Source: Mycobacterium sp. D16R12 (lineage in GTDB: Bacteria; Actinomycetota; Actinomycetes; Mycobacteriales; Mycobacteriaceae). Taken from it: a stretch of 64,000 nucleotides of DNA. Made by a program: the position numbers and the translations under genes. The stretch spans positions 186,001-250,000 of the forward strand of contig NZ_MAFC01000002.1 in the NCBI RefSeq assembly GCF_002013465.1, given 5' to 3'. The notes under the pieces are model-generated. The model saw only the letters and a program-made list of their open reading frames with translations. It was not told the origin of the DNA and did not search any database. Below, one piece after another: positions 8,485 to 19,774 of this stretch (its first letter is position 1; every line of letters starts with the position of its first letter).

Positions 8485-9515
8485 AGGCTGCTGTTGAGTG
8501 CCTTGATCGGCATCTGCAGATCGACGAGCAGTTCCAGATCGGCCTCGGCCGGACGGCCCAGCGTCGTCAGATAGTTGCCCACGATGACGGCATTGATACC
8601 GCCCAGAATGCCCTGCTTGGCGCCCAGATCACCCAGGGTGATCTCACGTCCGCCGGCGAAGCGCAGCATGGTGCGTGGCAGTGCGAGACGGAACGCGGCA
8701 ACGGCGCGCAGCGCGTCCGCGGCGGGGAGCACCTCGAGGTCGCCGAAGGGCGTTCCGGGGCGCGGGTTCAGGAAGTTCAGCGGAACCTCATCGGGTTCCA
8801 GCTCGGCCAGGTTCGCGGCGAATTCGGCGCGCTGCTCCAGCGTCTCGCCCATACCGAGGATGCCGCCACAGCAGACCTCCATGCCCGCCTCACGAACCAT
8901 CCTGAGCGTGTCCCAGCGCTCCTCCCAGCTGTGCGTGGTCACCACATTCGGGAAGTGCGACTTGGCGGTTTCGAGGTTGTGGTTGTAGCGGTGCACGCCC
9001 ATCGCCGAGAGGCGGTCGACCTGCTCCTGGGTCAGCATGCCCAGCGAGCAGGCGATCTGAATGTCGACCTCGTTGCGGATGGCCTCGATACCGGCGGCAA
9101 CCTGAGCAAGCAGCCGCTCGTCGGGGCCACGAACGGCCGCCACGATGCAGAACTCGGTGGCGCCGGACTTCGCGGTCTGTTTGGCGGCCTCGACCAAGCT
9201 CGGGATGTCGAGCCAGGCGCTGCGCACGGGGGAAGCGAACAGACCGGACTGTGAACAGAAATGGCAGTCCTCGGGGCAGCCACCGGTCTTGAGGCTGATG
9301 ATGCCCTCAACCTCGACCTCGGGGCCGCACCACTGCATCCGCACCTCGTGCGCGAGTGCCAGCAGCTCTTCGAGGCGGTCGTCGGGGAGCTGAAGTACCC
9401 GCAGCACCTGATCCTGGGTCAGGCCTACCCCCTGCTCGAGCACCTGCTCACGGGCAATGGCCAGTACGTCGCGATCCGTGTCGCCCGCGGTGGTTGCTTC
9501 GGCTGCCTGAGTCAC
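8481..9515 (-). CDS. bioB: Biotin synthase
   Basis: A 344-residue radical-SAM enzyme that inserts sulfur into dethiobiotin, the last step of biotin synthesis. The [4Fe-4S] motif is CPEDCHFC near residue 79, in the typical context [14 protein letters not shown]. The C-terminal Arg-containing RFAGGRE block is also typical. Translation starts at GTG 9515 after GAGGAG. It is first in a three-gene coupled operon with bsaP and the DUF2567 gene. A BioQ-type operator lies 54 bases upstream, between bioB and the divergent bioQ. Confidence 0.97.
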   Translation of the reverse strand: MTQAAEATTAGDTDRDVLAIAREQVLEQGVGLTQDQVLRVLQLPDDRLEELLALAHEVRMQWCGPEVEVEGIISLKTGGCPEDCHFCSQSGLFASPVRSAWLDIPSLVEAAKQTAKSGATEFCIVAAVRGPDERLLAQVAAGIEAIRNEVDIQIACSLGMLTQEQVDRLSAMGVHRYNHNLETAKSHFPNVVTTHSWEERWDTLRMVREAGMEVCCGGILGMGETLEQRAEFAANLAELEPDEVPLNFLNPRPGTPFGDLEVLPAADALRAVAAFRLALPRTMLRFAGGREITLGDLGAKQGILGGINAVIVGNYLTTLGRPAEADLELLVDLQMPIKALNSSL

Positions 9516-9568
9516 GCAGCGCTCCTCACAGTGTCTTGTCTTTGTGTCTTGTCTCTGACGGTCCCAAT

Positions 9569-9585
9569 CCTGAACGGTGTTCAGG
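9569..9585. promoter_or_regulatory. BioQ operator, bioB-bioQ promoter region
   Basis: CCTGAACGGTGTTCAGG is a perfect inverted repeat with 7-bp arms. The same 21 bases (extended by TTAG) occur again at 12099-12119 before bioF. Two exact copies at the two biotin gene starts, next to a TetR gene, identify it as the operator of the mycobacterial biotin repressor BioQ. Confidence 0.88.
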
Positions 9586-9649
9586 TTAGAGTATTGCCAT
9601 CACCGAGCCAAACAAGGGGCGTGCCGCCCCGCTCAACCGACATGACCTG

Positions 9650-10234
9650 GTGCGCCGGGCCACCGCGATTCTGGACGACTACGGGATCGCGGATCTGACG
9701 ATGCGACGGCTCGCCCGCGAGCTCGATATCGCACCGAGCGCGCTGTACTGGCACTTCGCGAACAAGCAGCAGCTACTCGGCGCGGTCGCCGATCACGTGC
9801 TGGCTCCGTTGGCGGAAACCGATTGCCGTGATGTGCCCTGGCAGCAGCGCGTCGATTTTCTGTGCTCCGCGCTGCGCAACGCACTGCTCTCCCACAAGGA
9901 CGGCGCGGAGCTGGTATCGGCGAGCTTCGCCTCAGGCCAAACCTCCCACATGATCACGGTGCTCAGTCGCCTGGCCGAGGCCGCTGTCACCTCGGGACTA
10001 GGCGCGGTACCTGCAGCACTGGCCGCCCGCAGCATCGTCTACTACGTGTTGGGATATGTCGCCGACGAACAGTCGCGGCTGCAATGGGACTCCGCCGGTG
10101 CCCTGGAAGAGGGCCAGTCATTCCTCGCCGACGGCGCGGCGCTCACCGATCCCACGGCGCAGTTCGGCTTCGGAGTGCGCCTCCTGGTGGACGGCATCGA
10201 TCAGTTGGCCCATCAGTCCAGCCCAATCAGCTAG
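9650..10234 (+). CDS. bioQ: TetR family biotin operon repressor BioQ
   Basis: A TetR regulator of at least 194 residues, divergent from bioB and bracketed by biotin genes. The helix-turn-helix is [20 protein letters not shown]. In actinobacteria that lack a BirA DNA-binding domain, BioQ represses the bio genes, and the palindromes beside bioB and bioF fit that role. The start is uncertain. GTG 9650 leaves almost no residues before helix 1, while the reading frame continues upstream as family-like sequence (RAAPLNRHDL) to a stop at 9587 without any ATG, GTG or TTG. ATT 9593 is the only near-start codon giving a normal N-terminus. The 3' end overlaps bioD by 8 bases, tail to tail. Confidence 0.82.
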   Translation: MRRATAILDDYGIADLTMRRLARELDIAPSALYWHFANKQQLLGAVADHVLAPLAETDCRDVPWQQRVDFLCSALRNALLSHKDGAELVSASFASGQTSHMITVLSRLAEAAVTSGLGAVPAALAARSIVYYVLGYVADEQSRLQWDSAGALEEGQSFLADGAALTDPTAQFGFGVRLLVDGIDQLAHQSSPIS

Positions 10235-10910
10235 CGGCCACCAGCTCGGCCACCCACTGCGGGTCGAAGAGCGCGACGCTCATCTCGGCGAACACCGCGG
10301 GCATCAGCCGCGGCGCCCCCTCCGGAATCACCGCACGCACCGGCGTTTTGAACTGATTCGCGAGTTCCTGACGGTTGAGTTGCTGCGGCAGGTCCGGCTC
10401 TGCCGGGAAACTCCCCACCACCAAGCCGGCGCAGGGAACCGACTGCGCCGCAAGGGCTTCCAGCGTGAGGGCCGTGTGATTCAGGGTGCCCAGGTCGGCA
10501 GTGGTCACCACCAGAACTGGCGCGTCGAGAACAATCGCCAGATCACGCAAAGTCTTGCCCCCTGCGGCCAGCTCCACCAGGAGGCCACCCGCACCCTCGA
10601 CCAGTGTTAATGCGCCGGGCCGGTCGAGCGCGAATATCGCCGTGGCCATCTGTACATGGTCGAGCAGGGCCAGACCGGCCCGCGACGCCGAGGCCACGGG
10701 AGCCAGCGGCTCTGGATAGCGGGCCAAGGTCTCGACATGCGTCACCCCGGACAGGCGGGCAACCTCGTCGGCGTCACGGTCCTCACCGGTCTGCACCGGT
10801 TTACATACCGTCACCTCGATGCCCTGGCTCAACGCGGCCGCAGCCAGCGCCGCTGTCGCCACCGTCTTTCCCACCCCAGTCGATGTTCCGGTGACCAGGA
10901 GAATCGTCAC
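10227..10910 (-). CDS. bioD: Dethiobiotin synthetase
   Basis: A 227-residue ATP-dependent ligase that carboxylates 7,8-diaminopelargonate and closes the ureido ring to give dethiobiotin. The P-loop GTSTGVGKT is at residues 8-16. KPVQTGE and [10 protein letters not shown] are family motifs for substrate and metal binding. Translation starts at GTG 10910, overlapping the bioF stop (GTGA), so it is coupled to bioF. It is the last gene of bioA-bioF-bioD. Confidence 0.96.
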   Translation of the reverse strand: MTILLVTGTSTGVGKTVATAALAAAALSQGIEVTVCKPVQTGEDRDADEVARLSGVTHVETLARYPEPLAPVASASRAGLALLDHVQMATAIFALDRPGALTLVEGAGGLLVELAAGGKTLRDLAIVLDAPVLVVTTADLGTLNHTALTLEALAAQSVPCAGLVVGSFPAEPDLPQQLNRQELANQFKTPVRAVIPEGAPRLMPAVFAEMSVALFDPQWVAELVAAS

Positions 10911-12085
10911 CGGCGGGCCAGCGCCAACACTCCGGCGAGCACCTCACGCACACGATCCATATCGGCGTCGGTAAGCGAAGCCCGGGCCGTCAGGCGTAGC
11001 AGCGACTGACCCTCCGGGACCGACGGTGGACGAAAACAGCCCACCCGCACGCCCTGTTCCAGGCATGCCTTGGCGGCGTTGAACGCGATCGTCGGGTCAC
11101 CGAGTACCACCGGCACCACCGCGGACTCAGGCGTGACCGCCAATCCGCACCACTGCCCCAGCGTCGCCGCGTGGTCGAGCACTGCGCGCACTCGTTCCGG
11201 TTCGGCCGCCATCAGCCGTAGCGCCGCCAGCGCCGACCCGACTGCAGCCGGAGCGAGGCCGGTGTCGAAGATGAACGGCCGGGCGGCATCGATGAGGTGT
11301 GCCCGAACCGCTTCCGACGCCAGCACCGCCCCACCCTGGCTGCCCAAGGCCTTGGAGAGCGTGACGGTGACGACGAGATCATCGAGACCAGCGAGACCGA
11401 CTTCGGAGACCAGGCCGCGGCCACCGACTCCGCGTACGCCGAGTCCGTGCGCCTCGTCGACCAGCAGTACCGCTGCGTGCCTACGGCAGACCCGGTGCAG
11501 CTCGGTCAAGGGTGCGAGCGCACCGTCGGCGCTGAAGACCGCGTCCGTGAGAACCAGTGCGCGTTCCTCGGGACGTTGCGCCAGGGCCGCCGCCACCGCC
11601 TGGGTATCGCGGTACGGAGTCACGACCACTCGTGCCCGCGACAGGCGGCACGCGTCGATCAATGAGGCATGGGTGCGCGCATCGGAGACGATGAGCGTTC
11701 CGGGGCCGGAAAGTGCGACAACCGCTCCAAGATTGGCGGTGTAACCCGAGGAGAAGACCAGCGCCGAGGGCGCGTCCATGAAGACCGCGAGCTCGCGCTC
11801 CAGCTCTTCATGCAGCTCGGTGTTACCGGTGACCAGACGTGAACCGGTGGAACCGGCACCCCACATCCGCAGGGCCTCGACGCCGGCTTCGATGACCTGC
11901 GGATGGCACGCGAGGCCCAGATAGTCGTTGGACGCCAGATCGATCTCGGGCTCGGCGGCGCTGCGGGTGCGGAGCCTGCGGCGCAGGCCGGCAGCTTCCC
12001 GTTGACGCTCGACCTCACCCAACCAGGCAAGCGGTGATGATGCCTCGGCCATCGATGAGCCGCTTGCGCGAAGGTCATCAGACAC
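10907..12085 (-). CDS. bioF: 8-amino-7-oxononanoate synthase
   Basis: A 392-residue PLP-dependent alpha-oxoamine synthase that condenses pimeloyl thioester with alanine, the first committed step of biotin ring assembly. The PLP lysine lies in [18 protein letters not shown] and DEAHGLGV are typical. GTG 12085 follows a strong GGAGAGGAGG. The 30-base gap to bioA contains a BioQ operator, so bioFD probably has its own biotin-repressed promoter inside the bioA-bioF-bioD cluster. Confidence 0.95.
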   Translation of the reverse strand: MSDDLRASGSSMAEASSPLAWLGEVERQREAAGLRRRLRTRSAAEPEIDLASNDYLGLACHPQVIEAGVEALRMWGAGSTGSRLVTGNTELHEELERELAVFMDAPSALVFSSGYTANLGAVVALSGPGTLIVSDARTHASLIDACRLSRARVVVTPYRDTQAVAAALAQRPEERALVLTDAVFSADGALAPLTELHRVCRRHAAVLLVDEAHGLGVRGVGGRGLVSEVGLAGLDDLVVTVTLSKALGSQGGAVLASEAVRAHLIDAARPFIFDTGLAPAAVGSALAALRLMAAEPERVRAVLDHAATLGQWCGLAVTPESAVVPVVLGDPTIAFNAAKACLEQGVRVGCFRPPSVPEGQSLLRLTARASLTDADMDRVREVLAGVLALARR

Positions 12086-12098
12086 CGGCGCCTCCTCT

Positions 12099-12115
12099 CC
12101 TGAACGGTGTTCAGG
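12099..12115. promoter_or_regulatory. BioQ operator before bioF
   Basis: CCTGAACGGTGTTCAGG again, identical to the copy at 9569-9585. It lies 13 bases upstream of the bioF start and immediately after the bioA stop. Binding here would control bioF-bioD separately from bioA. Confidence 0.86.
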
Positions 12116-13480
12116 TTAGCGCACCGCCGCAGCGGCTCCTACCGCCGTCGCCGCGCTCACCATCGCGTGAGTGATTCGGTGGATCTCATCCTGATCGCAG
12201 ATGTACGGCGGCATGGTGTAGATCAAGGTCCGGAAGGGCCGCAGCCACACGCCTTCGTCCAATGCCGCGTCGGTGGCCACGCGCATACCGTCGGCGCCCA
12301 AAGGGTCTTCCATGTCGATGACGCCGATTGCGCCACAGACGCGCACCTCGGCGACCCCCTCGAGATCGGCGGCGGGTGCCAGGCCCTCACGCAATCCCCC
12401 GGAGATCTCCGCTATCCGCGACTTCCAGTCTCCGGAGAGCAGCAATTCGATCGAGGCGACCGCCACAGCACACGCCAACGGGTTGGCCATGAAGGTAGGA
12501 CCGTGCATGAGTGCGCCCGCCGCGCCATCACTGATGGTGCGCGCAATCTTGGCGGTGCACAGCGTGGCCGCCAAGGTGAGATAACCGCCGGTCATCGCCT
12601 TGCCCACGCACATGATGTCAGGGCTGACCCCGGCATGATCGGCGGCGAACAGCTCACCGGTGCGCCCGAAGCCCGTCGCGATCTCATCAAAGATCAGCAG
12701 CACACCATGCCTGTCACACATCGCGCGCAGCTCCGCCAGGTACCGCGGATCGTGGAACCGCATGCCTCCGGCGCCCTGCACCACCGGTTCCACGATGACC
12801 GCTGCGAGTTCGGCGGCGTGCTCCGAGAGCTCCGCCTCAAAACGCTGTGTGTACTCGTCGTCATATGCGCCGGGGACCCGCTCGGCGAAGATCTGCTTGG
12901 CCAGCACATCGGTCCATAGCGAGTGCATGCCTCCCTCAGGGTCACACACACTCATCGGGGTGAAGGTGTCGCCGTGGTAGCCCCCACGCCAGGTCATCAG
13001 GCGATGCTTGGCGGGCAGACCCAGGCTGCGCCAGTACTGCAGCGCCATCTTGATCGCCACTTCGACCGACACGGATCCGGAGTCGGAGAAGAACACCGTT
13101 TCCAGACCGGGCGGGGTCAGCTCCACGAGCAGCTGGGCGAGCCGCGCGGCGGGCTCGTGGGTGAGTCCCCCGAACATGACATGGCTCATCGACGCCACCT
13201 GCTCGGTCACCGCGCGATCCAGCACGGGGTGACCGTGGCCGTGTATGCACGACCACCACGAGCTCATCGCGTCGAGCACCTCGGCGGGACGGCCATCCCG
13301 CACCACGGTGATGTTCGGACCACTGGCACTGGTCACCACCAGTGGTCGCTGGGTTGTGTCGGGATCGCCGATCCTGCTGTATGGATGCCACAAATGCGCA
13401 GCATCGACGGCTCCGACCTCATCGGGTGTCAACCTCGGCACAGTCGTCGAGCCTGTCACAGACCCTCGGTACGGAGCCAT
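12116..13480 (-). CDS. bioA: Adenosylmethionine-8-amino-7-oxononanoate aminotransferase
   Basis: A 454-residue class III PLP transaminase that uses S-adenosylmethionine as amino donor to make 7,8-diaminopelargonate. The PLP lysine is in [24 protein letters not shown] and [11 protein letters not shown] are family blocks. ATG 13480 (GCGAGG upstream) gives the usual length; the open frame extends 31 codons further without support. No BioQ-type palindrome is visible before bioA, unlike bioB and bioF, so it may be expressed constitutively. It is divergent from the acyltransferase gene. Confidence 0.94.
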   Translation of the reverse strand: MAPYRGSVTGSTTVPRLTPDEVGAVDAAHLWHPYSRIGDPDTTQRPLVVTSASGPNITVVRDGRPAEVLDAMSSWWSCIHGHGHPVLDRAVTEQVASMSHVMFGGLTHEPAARLAQLLVELTPPGLETVFFSDSGSVSVEVAIKMALQYWRSLGLPAKHRLMTWRGGYHGDTFTPMSVCDPEGGMHSLWTDVLAKQIFAERVPGAYDDEYTQRFEAELSEHAAELAAVIVEPVVQGAGGMRFHDPRYLAELRAMCDRHGVLLIFDEIATGFGRTGELFAADHAGVSPDIMCVGKAMTGGYLTLAATLCTAKIARTISDGAAGALMHGPTFMANPLACAVAVASIELLLSGDWKSRIAEISGGLREGLAPAADLEGVAEVRVCGAIGVIDMEDPLGADGMRVATDAALDEGVWLRPFRTLIYTMPPYICDQDEIHRITHAMVSAATAVGAAAAVR

Positions 13481-13554
13481 TCGCCTCGCACGCACACGCC
13501 GTTGGCGCGCACCTGCGGAGACTCTCGGCAACCATGGGTACATTGGGGGCGAAA

Positions 13555-15735
13555 ATGTTCTTCGTCTCAGCAACTAAGCCTATGACCGATCCCGAGGTGC
13601 CCCCCGCCCCGGCGGTCGACGCCACCCCAAAACCCAAGAGTGACAAGGGGTTTTACCGCCACGACCTCGATGGTTTACGCGGTATCGCCATTTTTCTGGT
13701 GGCGGTGTTTCACGTGTGGTTCGGCCGGGTGTCGGGTGGCGTTGACGTCTTCTTAACCCTCTCGGGCTTTTTCTACGGCAGCAAGCTACTTCGCACAGCG
13801 ACCACACAGGGAACGTCCCTCAACCCGGTACCGGTACTGAAACGACTGGTCCGACGCTTGCTCCCCGCGCTGATTCTGGTGTTGGCGGCTTGCGCCGTAC
13901 TGACCGTCCTGGTGCAGCCGGAAACCCGGTGGGAGACGTTCGCCGAGCAGAGTCTGGCCAGCCTGGGCTACTACCAGAACTGGGAGCTCGCCAACACCGC
14001 CGCCGACTACCTGGCGGCCAGCGAGTCGGTGAGCCCGCTACAGCACCTCTGGTCGATGTCGGTGCAAGGGCAGTTCTATGTCGGCTTCCTGGCGTTGGTG
14101 TACCTGCTGGCCGTTCTTCTGCGCAAACCACTCGGCCGGTACATGCGCCCCGTCCTCATCGCCGTCATCGCGGGCTTGACCGCCGCATCCTTCGGCTACG
14201 CGATCTACGCCCATCTCGACTTCCAGTCGATCGCGTACTACAACACGTTCGCGCGTGCCTGGGAGCTGCTGCTCGGTGTGCTGGTGGGCGCGTTGGTGGC
14301 TGGAACGCGCTGGCCGATGTGGCTGCGCCAGGTGCTCGGCATCATCGCCGTGGCGACGATCCTGTCCTGTGGCGCGCTCATCAACGGTGTGCGCGAGTTC
14401 CCGGGCCCACTGGCGCTGGTGCCCGTCGTCGCCACCCTCGTCCTCGTCTTGTCGGCGGCGAACCTTCCCCTGGGCTCGGCGCAACCGGTCGCCAACCGAT
14501 TCCTCGCCACCAGGCCGCTGGTCGAGCTGGGGTCATTGGCCTACTCGCTGTATCTGTGGCACTGGCCGCTGCTGGTCTATTGGTTGGTCTACAGCGGCCA
14601 ACCCAAGGTCTCGTTGTGGGAGGGTGCCGCCATCCTGGGCATCTCCCTGGCGCTGGCCTACCTGACCAACAAATACGTCGAGACTCCCCTGCGTTATCCC
14701 CGGGTGCTCCCAGAATCCGCCACGCTGTGGACCAGGTTGCGGCGCCCCACCCTGGCGCTGGGGACCGCGATCGTGTTGATGGCGGTCGCGCTGACGGCCA
14801 CCTCGTTCACCTGGCTTGAACATGTCACAGTGCAGCGATCCAACGGCAAGGAGCTCTCCGGCCTGCGTCCGCGCGACTACCCGGGCGCGGGGGCCCTGCT
14901 GTACGGCGACCGCGTGCCCGATCTGCCGATGCGGCCCACCACACTGGAGGCCTCCGACGATCTGCCGATCACCACCGAGCAGGACTGCATCAGCGATTTC
15001 CGGAATCGCGCGGTCATCTCCTGTACCTATGGCAATCCGCACGCCACGCGAACCATCGCGTTGGCCGGTGGGTCGCATGCCGAGCACTGGATCACCGCGC
15101 TCGACATCCTGGGGCGCCAGCACAACTTCAAGATCACCACCTACCTCAAGATGGGTTGCCCGCTCAGTACCGAAGAGGTCCCTCGTATCGCCGGGTCGAA
15201 CGACCCGTACCCCGATTGCAAGAAGTGGGTCGACGAGGTGATGTCGCGGTTGATCAAGGAACACCCCGACTACGTGTTCACCACCACCACCCGCCCCCGC
15301 TCGGCCCTGGGCACCGGCGATGTGATGCCCGATAGCTATCTGGGCATCTGGACGGCGTTCGATGAGGCCGGAATCCCTGTTCTCGGAATGCGCGATACCC
15401 CCTGGCTTATCGACAAGGACGGCACCACCTACACCGCGGCCGACTGCATCTCCGCGGGCGGAAACTCCGACTCGTGCGCCATGGATCGCAACCGTGCGCT
15501 CGACGACGTGAATCCCACGCTCGCCATCACGAACCAGTTCCCGCTGCTGAAGGTCCTCGACATGACCAAGGCGGTGTGCCGTCCCGACAAATGTCGCGTG
15601 GTGGAAGGAAACGTGTTGGTGTATCACGATTCTCACCACATCTCGGCGACCTACATGCGGACCATGGCCAAGGAACTGGGACGGCAGCTCGCGATCGCGA
15701 CCGGGTGGTGGCGCCCGGCACCGCCGGGCCGGTGA
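13555..15735 (+). CDS. Acyltransferase-3/SGNH membrane protein (OatA-like, Rv1565c-like)
   Basis: About 726 residues. The N-terminal two-thirds is a multi-pass acyltransferase-3 domain (opening block HDLDGLRG, then [22 protein letters not shown], about ten membrane segments). The C-terminal third is an extracytoplasmic SGNH-hydrolase-like domain with GGSHAEHW (Ser507) and a terminal DSHH block (Asp692). This architecture is known from O-acyltransferases such as OatA that move acyl groups across the membrane onto cell-envelope sugars. The block-I residue before Ser is Gly rather than the usual Asp. Possible starts are ATG 13534, 13555 and 13582; 13555 has GGGGG at a good distance. The acceptor is unknown. 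It lies upstream of glgX. Confidence 0.82.
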   Translation: MFFVSATKPMTDPEVPPAPAVDATPKPKSDKGFYRHDLDGLRGIAIFLVAVFHVWFGRVSGGVDVFLTLSGFFYGSKLLRTATTQGTSLNPVPVLKRLVRRLLPALILVLAACAVLTVLVQPETRWETFAEQSLASLGYYQNWELANTAADYLAASESVSPLQHLWSMSVQGQFYVGFLALVYLLAVLLRKPLGRYMRPVLIAVIAGLTAASFGYAIYAHLDFQSIAYYNTFARAWELLLGVLVGALVAGTRWPMWLRQVLGIIAVATILSCGALINGVREFPGPLALVPVVATLVLVLSAANLPLGSAQPVANRFLATRPLVELGSLAYSLYLWHWPLLVYWLVYSGQPKVSLWEGAAILGISLALAYLTNKYVETPLRYPRVLPESATLWTRLRRPTLALGTAIVLMAVALTATSFTWLEHVTVQRSNGKELSGLRPRDYPGAGALLYGDRVPDLPMRPTTLEASDDLPITTEQDCISDFRNRAVISCTYGNPHATRTIALAGGSHAEHWITALDILGRQHNFKITTYLKMGCPLSTEEVPRIAGSNDPYPDCKKWVDEVMSRLIKEHPDYVFTTTTRPRSALGTGDVMPDSYLGIWTAFDEAGIPVLGMRDTPWLIDKDGTTYTAADCISAGGNSDSCAMDRNRALDDVNPTLAITNQFPLLKVLDMTKAVCRPDKCRVVEGNVLVYHDSHHISATYMRTMAKELGRQLAIATGWWRPAPPGR

Positions 15736-15761
15736 GGCGCGCGATCCCGACGCCGGACCGA

Positions 15762-15767
15762 TAGGGT
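15762..15767 (+). promoter_or_regulatory. -10 hexamer of a likely leaderless glgX transcript
   Basis: TAGGGT fits TANNNT and ends 7 bases before the ATG at 15775. That places transcription start at or next to the A of the start codon. No Shine-Dalgarno is visible. Confidence 0.45.
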
Positions 15768-15774
15768 CATCAGC

Positions 15775-17916
15775 ATGACCCTGCCACCGCTTCAGGTATG
15801 GCCGGGCAATCCATATCCGCTGGGTGCCACCTACGACGGTGCCGGCACCAACTTCTCGCTGTTCTCCGAGGTGGCCACGGCCGTCGAGCTGTGCCTCATC
15901 GCCAAGGACGGCACCGAGACCCGGGTACCCCTCGATGAGGTCGACGGGTACGTGTGGCACTGCTATCTGCCGACCATCTCCCCCGGCCAACGGTACGGAT
16001 TCCGGGTGCACGGGCCGTGGGATCCCGAGAACGGACACCGCTGCGACCCGGACAAACTGCTGCTCGACCCGTACGGCAAGGCGTTCCACGGCGAATTCGG
16101 CTACGGCCCCGAGACCGACCCGCCGCTACTGTCCTACCAGAACGACCCAGTGGACACCGAAGTACTTGTCGCGCGAGACTCGCTGGGCCACACCATGACC
16201 TCTGTCGTCATCAACCCGTATTTCGACTGGGGCTCGGATCGGCGCCCGCGCACCCCGTACCACGAGACGGTCATCTACGAAGCCCATGTCAAGGGCATGA
16301 CCCAGACTCATCCCGGGGTTCCCGAGGAGCTCAGGGGCACCTACGCCGGCCTGGCCCATCCGGCCGTCATCGAACACCTGCGTTCCCTCGGGGTCACCGC
16401 CATTGAACTGATGCCGGTGCACCAGTTCTTCCACGACAGCCGATTGATCTCCCTGGGGTTGCGAAACTATTGGGGGTACAACACTTTCGGATATCTGGCC
16501 CCGCACGCGGCGTATGCGTCGTCACCGCATGCCGGCGGTGCGGTCGCCGAGTTCAAGGCAATGGTGCGCGCCCTGCACGAGGCCGATATCGAGGTCATCC
16601 TCGACGTCGTCTACAACCACACGGCCGAGGGTGACCACATCGGTCCGACCCTGAGTTTCCGCGGCATCGACAACCGCGCCTACTACAAACTCAACGACGA
16701 CAACCTCGCGCGCTACACCGACTACACCGGCACGGGGAACAGTCTCAACGCCCGCAACCCCCACACATTGCAACTCATCATGGACTCACTGCGCTACTGG
16801 GTCACTGAGATGCATGTCGACGGGTTCCGCTTCGATCTGGCTTCAACCCTGGCCCGCGAACTGCACGACGTCGACCGGCTCTCGGCCTTCTTCGATCTGG
16901 TCCAACAGGATCCCATCGTCAGCCAGGTCAAACTGATCGCCGAGCCCTGGGATATCGGCGAGGGCGGATACCAGGTCGGCAACTTCCCGGGGCTATGGAC
17001 CGAATGGAACGGCAAGTTCCGCGATACCGTCCGTGACTACTGGCGCGGCCAACCCGCCACGCTCGGAGAGTTCGCCTCCCGGCTCACCGGATCCTCCGAC
17101 CTGTACGAGGCCACCGGGCGCCGCCCTAGCGCGAGCATCAACTTCGTCACCGCGCACGACGGCTTCACACTGCGAGATCTGGTCTCCTACAACGAAAAAC
17201 ACAACGAGGCCAACGGCGAGAACAATAAGGACGGCGAAACCTACAACCGCTCGTGGAACTGCGGTGTGGAGGGGCCCACCGAGGACTCGGCGATTATCGC
17301 GCTGCGCGCGCGCCAGATACGCAATATCTTTGCGACGCTGGTGCTGAGCCAGGGCACCCCAATGCTCTCTCATGGCGACGAGATAGGCCGGACCCAACAG
17401 GGCAACAACAACGTGTACTGCCAGGATTCGACGTTGTCCTGGATGGACTGGGATTTGGCGCAGACAAACTCCGACCTGCTGCAATTCGCCCGAACGGTGA
17501 TCGCGTTACGCAAGCAGCACCCGGTGTTCCGGCGCCGTCGGTTCTTCGCAGGACGTCCCATCCGGGAAGGCGAGGAAGTCCGCGATATCGCGTGGCTGAC
17601 ACCCGCCGGCGAGGAAATGACCACCGCCGACTGGGATAGCGGTTTCGGTAAGAGCCTGGCCGTCTTCCTCAACGGTGATGCGATTCCCGAACCCAACGCG
17701 CGCGGCGAACGCGTCTCTGGAGACTCATTCCTGTTGTGTTTCAACGCCTATGACGAGCCGCTCGATTTCGTGACACCCGACGGTGACTACGCGGCGCAGT
17801 GGACCGCGGTCCTCGACACCGGCGAGCCGGACGGCCAGTGCTCGGCGGTAGTCGACGCGGGCAAGGCCGTCCGGGTGCAGGACCGCGCCCTCGTCGTGCT
17901 ACGCAAGAGCGGATAG
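15775..17916 (+). CDS. glgX: Glycogen debranching enzyme GlgX/TreX
   Basis: A 713-residue GH13 isoamylase-type enzyme that hydrolyses alpha-1,6 branch points of glycogen-like glucans. An N-terminal CBM48-like beta domain ([19 protein letters not shown]) precedes the catalytic barrel. The four conserved regions are visible: [19 protein letters not shown] (nucleophile Asp), EPWDIG (acid/base Glu) and TAHDGFTL. Length and order match the mycobacterial glgX (treX) gene. No treY or treZ follows here. It is convergent with ilvA, with 5 bases between the stops. Confidence 0.95.
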   Translation: MTLPPLQVWPGNPYPLGATYDGAGTNFSLFSEVATAVELCLIAKDGTETRVPLDEVDGYVWHCYLPTISPGQRYGFRVHGPWDPENGHRCDPDKLLLDPYGKAFHGEFGYGPETDPPLLSYQNDPVDTEVLVARDSLGHTMTSVVINPYFDWGSDRRPRTPYHETVIYEAHVKGMTQTHPGVPEELRGTYAGLAHPAVIEHLRSLGVTAIELMPVHQFFHDSRLISLGLRNYWGYNTFGYLAPHAAYASSPHAGGAVAEFKAMVRALHEADIEVILDVVYNHTAEGDHIGPTLSFRGIDNRAYYKLNDDNLARYTDYTGTGNSLNARNPHTLQLIMDSLRYWVTEMHVDGFRFDLASTLARELHDVDRLSAFFDLVQQDPIVSQVKLIAEPWDIGEGGYQVGNFPGLWTEWNGKFRDTVRDYWRGQPATLGEFASRLTGSSDLYEATGRRPSASINFVTAHDGFTLRDLVSYNEKHNEANGENNKDGETYNRSWNCGVEGPTEDSAIIALRARQIRNIFATLVLSQGTPMLSHGDEIGRTQQGNNNVYCQDSTLSWMDWDLAQTNSDLLQFARTVIALRKQHPVFRRRRFFAGRPIREGEEVRDIAWLTPAGEEMTTADWDSGFGKSLAVFLNGDAIPEPNARGERVSGDSFLLCFNAYDEPLDFVTPDGDYAAQWTAVLDTGEPDGQCSAVVDAGKAVRVQDRALVVLRKSG

Positions 17917-17921
17917 TCGCG

Positions 17922-19181
17922 CTACGTCAGGTAGCGGAACGCCGCCGAATCCGGTTCCAGCCGTTCGATATCCAGATCGGAGGCCTGCATCCGATCCACC
18001 AGGCCCGTCAGATCGTCGGCATTGCTGAGCTCGATGCCCACCAGGGCGGCACCCATCTCGCGGTTGTTCCGCTTGACGTACTCGAACAGCGTGATGTCGT
18101 CGTTGGGGCCGAGTATTTCCCCGAGGAACCGGCGCAACGCGCCCGGCTCCTGTGGGAAGTCGACGAGGAAATAGTGCTTGAGCCCCAGGTGCACCAGGGA
18201 GCGCTCCAGGATTTCGCCGTATCGCGAAACATCGTTGTTGCCACCGGAAATCAGGCAGACAACGGTCTCACCCGGCGCCAGGTCCAGCTCTGCTAGCGCA
18301 GCGACCGACAGCGCGCCAGCGGGCTCGGCGATGATGCCCTCATTCTGATAGAGCTCGAGCATGGCGGTGCAGGCCGCGCCTTCGTCGACGGTCATCAAGG
18401 TGAGTGTGTCGCCCGCCGCGGCCAGCAGTCGGTACGGAACCGCCCCGGCGACCTGTACGGCGCAACCGTCTACGAAGGGATCAACGTGGTCGAGCGGGAC
18501 CGGCCCACCCGCGCGCATGGCGGCCGCCATACATGCGGCGCCCGCCGGCTCAACGCCTACGACCCGTACCTGCGGAGCCCGTTCCCGCAGGTAGGTGACG
18601 ATTCCGGAGATACATCCGCCGCCGCCGACGGGGACCACCACCACGTCCGGCTGGACGTCGAGCTGGTCGAGGATCTCGGCGGCAATCGTGCCCTGCCCGG
18701 CGATGGTCCGCGGATCGTCGAATGCCGGGACCAGGGTGGCACCGGTGCGTTCGGCATCGGCCTTGGCCGCCGCGGCCGCATCGTCGTAACCATGCCCCAC
18801 CGCGATGAGCTCCACGAAACCGTTGCCGTGGTAGATGATTCGTTGCCGCTTCTGCTTCGGAGTCTTACTGGGGATGTACACACGCCCGTGCACGCCCATC
18901 GACTTGCACGCCAGTGCGAATCCCTGCGCGTGGTTACCCGCGCTGGAGCACACCACACCCGCGGCCTTCTCCTCGTCACTGAGCTGCATCAGAAGGTTGA
19001 AGGCGCCGCGCAGCTTGTACGAACGAACCGACTGCAGATCTTCACGTTTGAGGTACACGTTGGCACCGGTCAGCGTGGAGAGGCGATCCGCGTGCTGAAC
19101 GGGAGTCGGGTGCACCACCTCATCGATCCGTTTGGCCGCCGCATCGATGTCGCTGGCAGTGACGGCCTGGGCTGTGCTCAA
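17922..19181 (-). CDS. ilvA: Threonine ammonia-lyase, biosynthetic
   Basis: A 419-residue PLP enzyme that deaminates threonine to 2-oxobutanoate, the first step of isoleucine synthesis. The PLP lysine is in SYKLRGAFN; the phosphate-binding loop is [10 protein letters not shown], and [10 protein letters not shown] is the Gly-rich loop. A C-terminal ACT-like domain ([18 protein letters not shown]) suggests allosteric control by isoleucine. The preferred start is TTG 19181, which overlaps the stop of the upstream nitroreductase gene (TTGA); the longer open frame to 19277 is antisense to that gene's coding part and unlikely. The gene pair matches Rv1558-Rv1559. Confidence 0.93.
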   Translation of the reverse strand: MSTAQAVTASDIDAAAKRIDEVVHPTPVQHADRLSTLTGANVYLKREDLQSVRSYKLRGAFNLLMQLSDEEKAAGVVCSSAGNHAQGFALACKSMGVHGRVYIPSKTPKQKRQRIIYHGNGFVELIAVGHGYDDAAAAAKADAERTGATLVPAFDDPRTIAGQGTIAAEILDQLDVQPDVVVVPVGGGGCISGIVTYLRERAPQVRVVGVEPAGAACMAAAMRAGGPVPLDHVDPFVDGCAVQVAGAVPYRLLAAAGDTLTLMTVDEGAACTAMLELYQNEGIIAEPAGALSVAALAELDLAPGETVVCLISGGNNDVSRYGEILERSLVHLGLKHYFLVDFPQEPGALRRFLGEILGPNDDITLFEYVKRNNREMGAALVGIELSNADDLTGLVDRMQASDLDIERLEPDSAAFRYLT

Positions 19182-19615
19182 GAGACGGGTGTCAGCACGA
19201 AAACCGGGATCTGACGGTCGGTCTTGGTCTGGTATTCCGCATACGGCGGGTACGCCTCCACGGCACGGTCCCACCACGGCGCCTTCTCATCGCCGAAGAC
19301 CTCGTGGGCCTGGTAGTCCTTGGTGGTGCTGCCGTCCTGCAGCTCGACGAGCGGGTTCTCTTTGACGTTGTAGTACCACACGGGGTTTTTGGGTGCGCCG
19401 CCGAGCGAGGCCACGATGGCGTACTCGCCGTCGTGCTCCACCCGCATCAAGGCAATCTTGCGCAGCTTCCCGGACTTGGCGCCGAGCGAGGTCAGCAAAA
19501 TCACCGGCATGTCCGCGATGGTGATGCCGTCGGTGGTCCCGCTCTCGATGATCTTGGTCACCTGCTTCTGCGACCAATCGAGTCCACTGGGTTCGTATTC
19601 ACCGGTTAATGGCAT
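19178..19615 (-). CDS. Deazaflavin (F420)-dependent nitroreductase family protein
   Basis: A 145-residue split-barrel protein of the DDN/Rv1558 family. These use reduced F420 to reduce quinones or nitro compounds. Family blocks seen are [33 protein letters not shown] and PVFVLTP. It is coupled to ilvA through a TTGA overlap. The natural substrate is unknown; prodrug activation as for Ddn cannot be read from sequence. Confidence 0.87.
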   Translation of the reverse strand: MPLTGEYEPSGLDWSQKQVTKIIESGTTDGITIADMPVILLTSLGAKSGKLRKIALMRVEHDGEYAIVASLGGAPKNPVWYYNVKENPLVELQDGSTTKDYQAHEVFGDEKAPWWDRAVEAYPPYAEYQTKTDRQIPVFVLTPVS

Positions 19616-19737
19616 GCCGACAACTGTATCGCTCCACCTACCGGGGAATCACGCCGATAACGCGGAACGCCCGGGAGTCTCGCCCGCGCCGGATACCCCG
19701 TGACTTTAGTTCTACCACCCACGATCGGAGTGTTCGG

Positions 19738-19767
19738 TTGACCGAACTTCCTCGTTAGGCATATCCT
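19738..19767 (+). promoter_or_regulatory. Sigma-A-like promoter, leaderless small ORF
   Basis: TTGACC (19738-19743), an 18-base spacer, then TATCCT (19762-19767), which ends 7 bases before ATG 19775. Both hexamers are good, and the spacing predicts a transcript starting at the ATG. Confidence 0.6.
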
Positions 19768-19774
19768 CTACCCC

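Noticed and set aside
14533-16089. 518-codon open frame on the minus strand
   Set aside because: It is antisense to the acyltransferase and glgX genes, which carry clear family motifs; no homology is recognisable in the frame.
19182-19277. N-terminal extension of ilvA
   Set aside because: It overlaps the coding end of the nitroreductase gene and has no threonine-dehydratase similarity. TTG 19181 with the TTGA overlap fits.
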